NCBI RefSeq assembly: GCF_023558375.1
Contig: NZ_CP083761.1
Location: 1,105,001-1,169,000, forward strand
DNA length: 64,000 nt
Direction: 5' to 3'
From: Chroococcidiopsis sp. CCMEE 29
GTDB taxonomy: Bacteria > Cyanobacteriota > Cyanobacteriia > Cyanobacteriales > Chroococcidiopsidaceae
The position numbers were made by a program, and so were the translations under genes. Positions 39,211 through 47,064 of the stretch are shown here, one piece after another. Every line of letters begins with the position of its first letter. Position 1 is the first letter of the stretch. The notes beneath the pieces were generated by a model. The model had not been told where the DNA came from. It did no database searches and saw only the letters and a list, made by a program, of their open reading frames with translations.

Positions 39211-39303
39211 TCAACTCGCACCAGCGATTCCAAGCCACAATGCACCCAAAGTTCCAAATAAGAAAATAAGAGTAGCGATCGGACGACGGAATGGATTTTG
39301 ATC
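39211..39303 (-). pseudogene. Orphan membrane-protein fragment
   Basis: Between stop codons the minus strand encodes about 30 residues, [20 protein letters not shown] and then [10 protein letters not shown] followed by TGA. This is a believable transmembrane segment with no start codon. It lies beside the TetR operators, where a regulated divergent transporter gene would be expected. It may be what is left of such a gene; the evidence is thin. Confidence 0.3.
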
Positions 39304-39372
39304 TTAGGGAGATAAGTTTGTCTCCCTAAGATTGCTGCTAGTATATCCCTGTGGAGACAAGTTTGTCTACTC
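39302..39372. promoter_or_regulatory. Double palindromic operator upstream of TetR gene
   Basis: Two related palindromes precede the TetR gene: GGGAGATAAGTTTGTCTCCC (about 39306-39325) and GTGGAGACAAGTTTGTCTAC (about 39350-39369). They share the core GAGAyAAGTTTGTCT. The first extends to a perfect 9-bp inverted repeat TTAGGGAGA/TCTCCCTAA. They are probably binding sites for the TetR product itself. Confidence 0.75.
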
Positions 39373-39378
39373 TAAACT

Positions 39379-39948
39379 ATGGTGACTTCTGAATCGACTA
39401 GTACGCGCCAGAAAATCTTAGAAACCGCATCGCAGCTCTTTTACAAAAAAGGCATTCCCAATGTTGGCATCAATGAAATTATTGCGGTTTCAGGAGTTGC
39501 CAAAAGAACGCTGTACAGGCATTTTCCTTCAAAAGATGATTTGATTCTCGAAGTTATGCAACATCGATCGGCACAATGGCTATGCTGGTTTGAAGATGCT
39601 ATTACTAACAGAGGTAAAACTGCCAAAGAACGATTACTTGCAGTCTTTGATGTTTTAGAAGAATGGTATGTTAACCCTGAATTTTTAGGATGTCCTTTTA
39701 TCAATGCAGTTTTAGAAATTGCGGATGCCTCTCATCCAGCTCATCATGTCTCAATTGACTTGAGAAAAGCGATCCGCACATACATTATGCAGCTAGCCTC
39801 TGACGCTGGTGTAGACGATCCGGGATCGTTTTCGCAGCAATATTTGCTTTTGATTGGAGGAGCTAGCTTAATGGCAACGATTGAGGGAAATCCGATGGGT
39901 GCACAATACGCTCGAAACGCTGCGTGTGTTTTAATGGATGCTAGTTAA
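39379..39948 (+). CDS. TetR/AcrR family transcriptional regulator
   Basis: This 189-aa protein has an N-terminal TetR helix-turn-helix (TRQKILETASQLFYKKGIPNVG, GVAKRTLYRHFPSKDDLILEVM) and a C-terminal ligand domain of the type with ERLLAVFDVLEEW and GCPFINAVLEIAD. Two palindromes right upstream suggest autoregulation. No intact target gene lies divergent from it; only a short membrane-protein fragment does. Confidence 0.9.
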   Translation: MVTSESTSTRQKILETASQLFYKKGIPNVGINEIIAVSGVAKRTLYRHFPSKDDLILEVMQHRSAQWLCWFEDAITNRGKTAKERLLAVFDVLEEWYVNPEFLGCPFINAVLEIADASHPAHHVSIDLRKAIRTYIMQLASDAGVDDPGSFSQQYLLLIGGASLMATIEGNPMGAQYARNAACVLMDAS

Positions 39949-40077
39949 GGCAGCCTGTTCAAATGTTTGTAACGTGAAGACTGCATTCAGAGGACGGGAG
40001 ATTATCGTCAGCAATCGTTTCGACTGCTGCCGTTTCTCTTTCCAATCGGTCAAACACAGATCTAGAACACCACCAGC

Positions 40078-40652
40078 TCATAAAATCTGACTCAAATCCA
40101 ACACAAACCCAGGCAGCACATCCTCCCCCGGAAGAACCGTAGGAGACTGCAACACCCCCACTTGCCGTCTTTGTAGGTAAATCTCAACTTGTTGATTCTG
40201 CGGGTCAATCAGCCAGCCCAGACGAACACCATTATCGAGGTACTCTTGCATCTTATCCTGCAATGGCTTGAGGTCGTCGCTAGCAGAGCGCAGTTCTACT
40301 ACAAACTCAGGAGCCAGTGAGGGAAATTTCTGGCGTTGTTCTAAAGTGAGGGTTTCCCATCGTTCTAGCCTAACCCAGGCAGCATCAGGGGAATGGTCAG
40401 CACCCTTGGGGAGCTTGAACCCTGTAGAGGAGTCAAAAGCAACACCTAACTTCTGTTGCCTATTCCACAGCCACAGTTCTCCAAAAATGTCACCACTTTT
40501 TTGCCTGTTTCTCCCCCAGTTGGTGGCATAATAACCAGTTCACCTTTAGCCGTGCGTTCAAATCTGACATCTCGATTGGTTTGACACAACTGGTAAAATT
40601 GCTCGTTAGTCAAATTGACAATGGAATCTAAGTTGAGGGTGATAGCTGTCAT
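40078..40652 (-). pseudogene. Frameshifted Uma2 (DUF820) gene
   Basis: The 5' part (from ATG 40652) reads MTAITLNLDSIVNLTNEQFY to GELVIMPPTGGETGKK, then shifts frame. In the next frame the protein continues SGDIFGELWLWNRQQKLGVA, the core PEFVVELRSASDDL and QDKMQEYLDNGVRLGWLIDP, to the stop at 40078. The shift lies at an A-run near 40495 (six A where seven would keep frame). It is either a real one-base loss, a sequencing error, or slippage-prone. Apart from the shift the gene is complete and Uma2-like. Confidence 0.85.
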
Positions 40653-40821
40653 AGCAGGACAGGATAATTGTGGGGAGGTTAAGGCTTGCTGCTTGGAAGG
40701 AAACGCAAGTTGGGGATAGGTACGCGAGAATTACTTATACTTTACTTTCCCAGCAGGATTTTTACATTCATTCCTCAAGCGATCACCTGTTTAGGGTTAC
40801 TTTCTATCCTACAGTCAAACC

Positions 40822-41388
40822 ATGAATTTTCTGAGTGTAGAACTATCAACAAATTGTCTTTTATTGCGACCTATATCATTCAAATACAAAGCAGATATTT
40901 TCACAGAATTCACTGAAAAAATCACCATTTATATGCATCCTTGTCCAGCCAAAGATATTTCAGAAACAGAAGCCTTTATTAATGATTCAATTAAAAATAT
41001 GAAAAGTGGTAACAATCTCATATTCGTTATTTTAAAAAAAACAACTGAAGAATTTTTGGGTTGTGCAGGTATTCATGGAATTGAACAGAAAGAACCGGAA
41101 TTAGGAATTTGGCTCAAAAAAGCGGCACATGGCAATAAATATGGTTTAGAAGCGATTGATGCTATTAAACAGTGGGCTGATGCCAACTTAGACTATAAGT
41201 ATCTGCGCTATCCAGTTGACCGAGTGAACATTGCCAGTAGAAAAATTCCAGAAGCCTTGGGTGGAAAGATTGTTAAAGAGTATACCAAAAAAAACATGAG
41301 TGGAAATACTCTACACATAGTAGAGTACAGAATTTACAAAAGCAGAATAACGATAAATAGAACTACTTTTGTATACGAGATTTCGTAA
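40822..41388 (+). CDS. GNAT family N-acetyltransferase
   Basis: This 188-aa protein resembles RimJ/RimL-type acetyltransferases: LLLRPISFKYKADIFTEFTEKITIYM, FVILKKTTEEFLGCAGIHGIEQKEPELGIWL and AAHGNKYGLEAIDAIKQWA (the acetyl-CoA loop). RimL-like enzymes acetylate amino groups on proteins or small molecules using acetyl-CoA; the target here is unknown. Composition is AT-richer than its neighbours, which may point to transfer. Confidence 0.85.
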   Translation: MNFLSVELSTNCLLLRPISFKYKADIFTEFTEKITIYMHPCPAKDISETEAFINDSIKNMKSGNNLIFVILKKTTEEFLGCAGIHGIEQKEPELGIWLKKAAHGNKYGLEAIDAIKQWADANLDYKYLRYPVDRVNIASRKIPEALGGKIVKEYTKKNMSGNTLHIVEYRIYKSRITINRTTFVYEIS

Positions 41389-41702
41389 AATTAGCCTAAA
41401 AGAGCTTCACCGCATGAAAACAATCCTGAAGCTCCGGGGGAGTTGTCTCAGCCGCAGGAGTTTTGGCTACGGTTTTCTCATAAATTGTCTATTGAGCTTA
41501 GGCGGAGACAACCAACCTAAACCAATTACCTACAGGCATAAGCTGTCTGGTATGGAGTAGTGAGACGTGCTAGCTCTTTAAGAGCTTGATGTAAATCTGT
41601 AACAATTTTCTGATTTCTTTAATAAATATTGCAACCTATTGATCCCGTTGCTAAGGTATGCATGAAGCCAAATACAGGGAGATTTCACTCCAAGGAGGCT
41701 CT
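41389..41702. other. Intergenic region before a small membrane-protein gene
   Basis: About 310 bp. A 63-codon plus-strand frame at 41369-41560 overlaps the acetyltransferase end and shows no family signal, so I do not call it. The region from 41600 to 41700 presumably holds the promoter of the small gene at 41703. Confidence 0.45.
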
Positions 41703-41837
41703 ATGTTGACAGTGTTTTTGGTATTTCTACTCGGCTGGCTTCTAGCGTCCACTATCGGTACCTGGGCTTACTTTGCTGGCAGGTCAAATGACGAATCAAA
41801 CTTCCCTCTACCTAAGTTCTTTTCGCCAAAGCAGTAA
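41703..41837 (+). CDS. Small membrane protein (44 aa)
   Basis: A 44-residue ORF with a strong Shine-Dalgarno (AAGGAGG, 6 nt before ATG). It has one transmembrane segment (TVFLVFLLGWLLASTIGTWAYF) and a short polar C-terminus (GRSNDESNFPLPKFFSPKQ). I do not recognise the family. The ribosome binding site and the clean hydrophobic-then-polar layout support a real gene. Role unknown. Confidence 0.65.
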   Translation: MLTVFLVFLLGWLLASTIGTWAYFAGRSNDESNFPLPKFFSPKQ

Positions 41838-41894
41838 ATAATCATTCACCTTTTGTAGTAAGGGTTTTCCACGTAGTTTTTGACTGCTGGGAGA

Positions 41895-41910
41895 ACCCTT
41901 CCTGAAGGGT
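41895..41910. terminator. Possible hairpin downstream of the small gene
   Basis: ACCCTTC and GAAGGGT pair with a 2-nt loop, about 60 nt after the stop of the 44-aa gene. There is no clean T-run after it, so a terminator role is uncertain. Confidence 0.35.
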
Positions 41911-42092
41911 CAATTGTAAAGAGGAAAAGCCGATGCCATCGTGCCTCAACTGTATCCATAGAGGAAAAAAATCTTGTCCATTACAGCAGCGCGTTCTCTT
42001 TGTCTCGGAAACTCACTCTGTGCTCGCTCAAGGATTTTGTACTCGTTGGGAGCCGCTCACACGAAACTCCACTTAAATGTCCCGCCCAAAAA

Positions 42093-44147
42093 TTAGGCGC
42101 TGACCGTGAATTGATTGGCGTCTAAGAACGGTGCTCCATTTAGTGTTGCGATCGCCAGTGCAGTGTCCGATCCAACACCATCGCGATCAAAGCTGAGTAA
42201 ACCCGTATTCGTGTTGTAGAAAAAGTTGGCATTGGTACCGATAGGAGCTGGATTTGCGCTCCTGCTAAACACACCGGTTTTAGAATTAGTTCTGCTTAGA
42301 CTAATCCCTGCACGTAAGCCACCACCAAAGCCAGAGGCAGAAATATCAAAGATGTCATTCTCACTAAAGTCAATAATTGTATCCATGCCTTCAGTCGGTG
42401 CTGTGTAGACAAAGGTATCTGCACCACCGCCACCTTTGAGAATGTCTTTACCTGCGCCACCCTGAATGACGTTGTCACTAGCATTTCCCACCAACACATC
42501 GTTAAAAGCTGAACCAGTAATATTATCAATGTTGCGGAGAGTGTCTTTGTCCCCGCCTGCATTAAGAATCGGTTCGTACCAAGCATCAGCTATCTGACGA
42601 TAGCCCTCTGCAGTGGGATGAATCCCATCCGCTAGGTCACTTAGTGTCAGCCTATTGTTTATATCGACAAAACTAACTTTTTTGCCTTGAGCAACTTTGG
42701 AATCAACAATGCCGGGTATGGACGAATTGAAAGATTTGACGTTTTGATTGTTACTAGTGGATGTACCAAGTGGTGGAATTGAGGCCACTAATAGCTGCGC
42801 GTTGGGTACCCGATTGGTAATTTGATCGATCAGTGCACTGAGCCGCTTGGGTGCGGTACTCAAACCCTTGTTCCAGGAAATGTCATTTGTGCCGATCATC
42901 AGAGGGATAATGTCCGGCTGCTGCGTGTCCAGCCAGTCATTGACTAAAGCGGCAATCTGATCGATTCTGAACCCACGATGTCCTTCATGATCTTTATCGC
43001 CCAGGCTAGCAGGCCCATTGGACAGTGAACCTACAAAATCTACCTTCAGCCCATCTGCCACCAATTTATTCCATAATTCAGTTCGGTAGCCCCCGCTTTC
43101 TGTACTGCTCCCATAATTAATGACTCCATAAGTGATTGAGTCACCTAGAGGCATAATCTTGAGCGGTCTATTGTATGAGGGTACAAAACCGACGCCTGTA
43201 TTAAGGTTGACAGTGACGCCTTTAGTTGCCTGGCTATAGCTGACTGTATCAATACCGCTACCCCCATCCAACACCTTGTTGCCTGTGCCACCAATTAGAG
43301 TATCATTGCCGACAGGGATGAAATCGATGTAATCAACGCGTGCTGCCTCTCCTTGGTTAAGGATGCCTGCAATCTGGATGTTCTCTCCCCGGTTGATTGA
43401 TAGTCCCCTGGCGAGAGTTTTGCGCACTCGAGTCTGTGCATTAGCCACCGGACTACCCAGATTTTGATTCAGTTTCCACGACCCGAGCGAGGTTCCTCCA
43501 ACCTTCACCTCTAGCTGCGCTACTCCATCGTTCTCATCAAAGTAGCCAAGCACCACATCATAGGTACCTGAGGGACCAGCAAATATGGTAGAGGTAGTGC
43601 CTGTTGAACCGGTTGCTTTGTAGAGACTAATTAAACTTCCGCCTGAGGCAGCAGTGTTTCCTGACTCGACCAAGTAGGTCGATAGATTCATCTGCTCAGC
43701 TTCTATCCGCATTGGTGTTCGATTACTTGCAGGCGACGGAGCAGCTCTAGGAATGAAATCGATGTAATCAACGCGTGCTGCCTCTCCCTGGTTAAGGATG
43801 CCTGCAATCTGGATGTTCTCTCCCCGGTTGATTGATAGTCCCCTGGCGAGAGTTTTGCGCACTCGAGTCTGTGCATTAGCCACCGGACTACCCAGATTTT
43901 GATTCAGTTTCCACGACCCGAGCGAGGTTCCTCCAACCTTCACCTCTAGCTGCGCTACTCCGTCGTTCTCATCAAAGTAGCCAAGCACCACATCATAGGT
44001 GCCTGAGGGACCAGCAAATATGGTAGAGGTAGTGCCTGTTGAACCGGTTGCTTTGTAGAGACTAATTAAACTTCCGCCTGAGGCAGCAGTGTTTCCTGAC
44101 TCGACCAAGTAGGTCGATAGATTCATCTGCTCAGCTTCTATCCGCAT
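42093..44147 (-). CDS. RTX-repeat SGNH/GDSL hydrolase with duplicated carbohydrate-binding-like domains
   Basis: This 684-aa protein has two almost identical 133-residue modules (1-133 and 146-278; MRIEAEQMNLSTYLVESGN to AARVDYIDFIP) that look like CBM6/CBM35-type domains. A short RTX segment follows (GNDTLIGGTGNKVLDGGSG). The SGNH hydrolase has Ser337 in GDSI, GTND at 419-422 and the Asp507/His510 pair in DGIHP. A second RTX block comes last (SDNVIQGGAGKDILKGGGGADTF), then a C-terminal region of the type I secretion sort. Secretion and calcium binding are inferred from the family. An esterase acting on a glycan acyl group fits the neighbouring O-acyltransferase. The gene may lack its original 5' end. 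Confidence 0.88.
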   Translation of the reverse strand: MRIEAEQMNLSTYLVESGNTAASGGSLISLYKATGSTGTTSTIFAGPSGTYDVVLGYFDENDGVAQLEVKVGGTSLGSWKLNQNLGSPVANAQTRVRKTLARGLSINRGENIQIAGILNQGEAARVDYIDFIPRAAPSPASNRTPMRIEAEQMNLSTYLVESGNTAASGGSLISLYKATGSTGTTSTIFAGPSGTYDVVLGYFDENDGVAQLEVKVGGTSLGSWKLNQNLGSPVANAQTRVRKTLARGLSINRGENIQIAGILNQGEAARVDYIDFIPVGNDTLIGGTGNKVLDGGSGIDTVSYSQATKGVTVNLNTGVGFVPSYNRPLKIMPLGDSITYGVINYGSSTESGGYRTELWNKLVADGLKVDFVGSLSNGPASLGDKDHEGHRGFRIDQIAALVNDWLDTQQPDIIPLMIGTNDISWNKGLSTAPKRLSALIDQITNRVPNAQLLVASIPPLGTSTSNNQNVKSFNSSIPGIVDSKVAQGKKVSFVDINNRLTLSDLADGIHPTAEGYRQIADAWYEPILNAGGDKDTLRNIDNITGSAFNDVLVGNASDNVIQGGAGKDILKGGGGADTFVYTAPTEGMDTIIDFSENDIFDISASGFGGGLRAGISLSRTNSKTGVFSRSANPAPIGTNANFFYNTNTGLLSFDRDGVGSDTALAIATLNGAPFLDANQFTVSA
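43314..43712. repeat. Internal 399-bp direct repeat, copy 2
   Basis: This copy encodes residues 146-278 of the RTX/SGNH protein. It differs from the copy at 43749-44147 by only about three substitutions (near 43356, 43528 and 43566), so duplication or gene conversion was recent. Confidence 0.95.
43749..44147. repeat. Internal 399-bp direct repeat, copy 1
   Basis: This copy encodes residues 1-133 of the RTX/SGNH protein. The near identity with 43314-43712 includes third codon positions. The repeat also extends a few bases past the start codon (ACACCA before ATG), which suggests the present start codon is an internal Met of the repeated unit. Confidence 0.95.
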
Positions 44148-44244
44148 TGGTGTCAGTAACCTATTGTTTCTCTAAAAATATTGTTTGTAATTAAAGAAGA
44201 GATAACCTGTCCAAATCACACAAGATTGGTTGGTTCGGGCAACT

Positions 44245-45444
44245 TTAATTGTCTTTACCTGGCTGAATCGGAATTCTTTGAGCTAATGCTAAGTCCTGCA
44301 CTAAATTCACGATATGCAAGTTTTTTTCCGCCCACACTTCTCGGTCAGCACGGATTTTAGTAAGATGGGCTTCGACATTGGCTGGTGTAATAAGTGTGCC
44401 AAAATCAGCTGGAACCTTTTCTTCTTGATAGGAAAACAAGCAGTTAATCACTAAGTCGCCAACATTTTTGCGATAATGCGAGCTATCCAAGTAGTTTTTC
44501 ATACCATTGCTGACTGGTTCACTCGTAATGCTGTTGTAGCCTGAAAAATCCCACACAGGCGCCATCTTACTTAATTCACGTTTCCATTGTTCAAATTCCT
44601 GCCAAAGACCTACAATGCGAATTGCTTCCATTTGAGCGGCGTGGGATGGAGAGATAAATATCTTCAAATCTATCCCACGTTGCTGGCAAGTATTGATAAT
44701 AAATTTAAGATAGTTTAATTGTTGGCTTGAGAGGTAATAATTCTTATAATCCGCACCTAAAAATCCTGTTATAGAATCCTTGTACCTATCTGAAAATGGC
44801 TTACTTGTTTGGAGATAATAGATTTCAGATCGCCTACCGCGTGAAGTGTACGGAGAAATAAAATTTGAATTATCAAGGTTAGATAATACGGTGTTTTTAC
44901 TCGCTTGGAGGGTATCTAATGAAAGACTTACATCTAATAAGTCTTTTAAAGTAATACCTTGCTTCTCCAACCTGTTTTCGCTGAAAGCAGGTTGAATTTC
45001 ATTAAAGGCATTAAACATAAAGAAATCGACACCTAGTATAACATTTTTTAATTGGTGCTGGTTAGTGAGTACGTGTTGGAAATATCGCATTACTTCATAC
45101 ATGCTTGGACCAGGTAACCCAAGGTTGTAAACAGGCTGTTTATTTACTAAAGAGGGGTGTGTTGGTTCTAGGCCAAATTCTATTCTAGAAGAACCTAAAA
45201 AAATTGTTTTTGGTTTTATCCAAGTAATTTCAATAGCTTTAAAAAGTCTAGAACGCAAAAGATTTTTTTCTGGCTTTAACTGGTTAAAACCATGGAGACT
45301 TGGGCTGTTTAAAATCCCATATGGATCGACAATCCAATTGCATAGCACAACAAACAATAAAATTACTACACAATTAGTCTGCACTGTACGGATGAATCTT
45401 GAAAATTTTCTCTCTTTAAACTGGCTAGATTTGTCATAGCTCAT
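44245..45444 (-). CDS. AlgJ/AlgX-like SGNH protein (acyltransferase partner)
   Basis: This 399-aa protein has an N-terminal membrane anchor (CVVILLFVVLCNWIVDPYGIL) and an extracytoplasmic domain. The conserved points IFLGSSRIEFG, YNLGLPGPSMYEVMRYFQH, DFFMFNAF and YLDSSHYRKNVGD form the Ser/Asp/His pattern of AlgJ/AlgX/DltD-like proteins. It begins 18 nt after the MBOAT gene. Such pairs transfer acyl groups from a membrane donor to an exported polysaccharide. The pairing is inferred from position and family. Confidence 0.8.
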   Translation of the reverse strand: MSYDKSSQFKERKFSRFIRTVQTNCVVILLFVVLCNWIVDPYGILNSPSLHGFNQLKPEKNLLRSRLFKAIEITWIKPKTIFLGSSRIEFGLEPTHPSLVNKQPVYNLGLPGPSMYEVMRYFQHVLTNQHQLKNVILGVDFFMFNAFNEIQPAFSENRLEKQGITLKDLLDVSLSLDTLQASKNTVLSNLDNSNFISPYTSRGRRSEIYYLQTSKPFSDRYKDSITGFLGADYKNYYLSSQQLNYLKFIINTCQQRGIDLKIFISPSHAAQMEAIRIVGLWQEFEQWKRELSKMAPVWDFSGYNSITSEPVSNGMKNYLDSSHYRKNVGDLVINCLFSYQEEKVPADFGTLITPANVEAHLTKIRADREVWAEKNLHIVNLVQDLALAQRIPIQPGKDN

Positions 45445-45462
45445 GAGATAAACCCAGAATCA

Positions 45463-47064
45463 TTAGAAGTTAAAGTAGAGAAATTCACTTACCTTTGATA
45501 GGTTTAGGATGCATGTAACGATGATGCAGCTAATAGCGATTCCCCATAACCTGTTTGGTTGCCATTGCAGCTTTCGCCAGAACAGTGAGTACCAATTTGA
45601 AGGAGCTTTTGGCTTCCGGTGATCGAGTACTGGCTCGTACTGCGACATCCACTCTTGGGTATTCGGGGCGAACCAAACAATGAGCGTTAAAGTCATCAGC
45701 ATTAGGAGCATTAGCACCTCACTTCTTCCCAAGGTGGCTTCTGAAAGAAACTGAACCCCAAAACTGGTTAAGAAGGGTGCAATGGGCTGTAAGAATGGCT
45801 GCAAAGAAGCAGCAATGACAACTCCATTCGCTCCTACCATGCCAGCCAGTACTGCGATCGCTGCATCCAGACTCTCGGCTCGAAATATAACCCATGCGAC
45901 GAGTACAGCTAAAAATGTCACTGTGCGCCCTATGAGCTGGCTCCACCAGCCGCTTTTACTCAGATCGTGACCAAGCGATCGCCAGAATGCGTGCCATTGG
46001 TGGTTAATGATTAAGTAAATTCCATGCAGACCCCCCCAAATCACAAAAGTCCAACCAGCTCCGTGCCAAAGACCGCCTAACAGCATGGTGATCAACAGAT
46101 TGAGGTAGCGTCTAAACTGTCCCTTGCGATTGCCACCTAGAGGAATGTAAAGGTAGTCTCGTAGAAAATCAGAAAGAGTTATATGCCATCGCCGCCAAAA
46201 ATCGATGATACTCACAGCCTTATAGGGAGAATCAAAGTTAATCGGAAGCTTGATTCCAAACATCCGAGCTGCACCAATTGCCATGTCTGAGTAGCCTGAA
46301 AAATCAAAGTAAAGCTGCAATGTGTAAGCTAAGGCTCCGCCCCACGCCTCAAAGAACGTAAGAGGCATACCCTGAGCAGCATTCGCAAAGACTGGAGTAG
46401 CATAAACGGCAATACTATCTGCAAAAACCACCTTTTTGAAAAGTCCCATAGAAAAGATAGTGAGTCCTACAGCAAAATCTTCGCGGCTAAACCGATAAGT
46501 TAACCTTTTATTAAACTGAGGAATTATTTCTGTATGATGAACTATTGGTCCAGCAATAAGTTGTGGGAAGAAGGAAACAAAAAGGCAATATTTTAAGAAA
46601 TTAAGCTCCTTAGCTCTGCCATGGTAAGCATCTACTAAATATGCAATTTGTTGGAAGGTAAAAAAAGAAATTGCTAGAGGAAGAACTATATTATCTAATC
46701 TAAAATAAGAGTTAAGCAAAGCAGTAACAGGGGGAACAGGAATGCTAGATACCAAAAAATTAGCGTACTTAAAATAACCAATAAGGCTAAGGTTTACGGC
46801 TAAACCTGCAATCAGTAGTCCTTTGCGGCTGCTTGGCGGTAGCGTGAAGTGTTGACCCAGAATAAAACCTACACCATAATTAAATAGCATTGAGATAATT
46901 ATTAACGCCAAATAGCTAGGATTCCACCATCCATAGAAAAATAGGGAAGCAATTACAAGCCAACCAAGCGCAACTCTGTCATACCCTCTTCCACCAAGCT
47001 TAAAAAAGACTAGAAGAGTAATTGGTAAAAACAGAAAGATAAATTCATAGGAATTAAACAGCAT
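45463..47064 (-). CDS. MBOAT family O-acyltransferase (AlgI-like)
   Basis: This 533-aa multi-pass membrane protein is of the AlgI/DltB class. Recognisable parts are FNSYEFIFLFLPITLLVFF, LPLAISFFTFQQIAYLVDAYHG, FFPQLIAGPIVHH, FDFSGYSDMAIGAARMFGI, FWRRWHITLSDFLRDYLYIPLGG and the catalytic-His region LLGGLWHGAGWTFVIWGGLHGIYL. It passes acetyl or other acyl groups across the membrane onto glycans. It is followed 18 nt later by the SGNH partner gene. Target glycan unknown. Confidence 0.93.
   Translation of the reverse strand: MLFNSYEFIFLFLPITLLVFFKLGGRGYDRVALGWLVIASLFFYGWWNPSYLALIIISMLFNYGVGFILGQHFTLPPSSRKGLLIAGLAVNLSLIGYFKYANFLVSSIPVPPVTALLNSYFRLDNIVLPLAISFFTFQQIAYLVDAYHGRAKELNFLKYCLFVSFFPQLIAGPIVHHTEIIPQFNKRLTYRFSREDFAVGLTIFSMGLFKKVVFADSIAVYATPVFANAAQGMPLTFFEAWGGALAYTLQLYFDFSGYSDMAIGAARMFGIKLPINFDSPYKAVSIIDFWRRWHITLSDFLRDYLYIPLGGNRKGQFRRYLNLLITMLLGGLWHGAGWTFVIWGGLHGIYLIINHQWHAFWRSLGHDLSKSGWWSQLIGRTVTFLAVLVAWVIFRAESLDAAIAVLAGMVGANGVVIAASLQPFLQPIAPFLTSFGVQFLSEATLGRSEVLMLLMLMTLTLIVWFAPNTQEWMSQYEPVLDHRKPKAPSNWYSLFWRKLQWQPNRLWGIAISCIIVTCILNLSKVSEFLYFNF

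Noticed and set aside
41369-41560. Plus-strand frame of 63 codons
   Set aside because: It overlaps the acetyltransferase end and has no recognisable domain or ribosome binding site.
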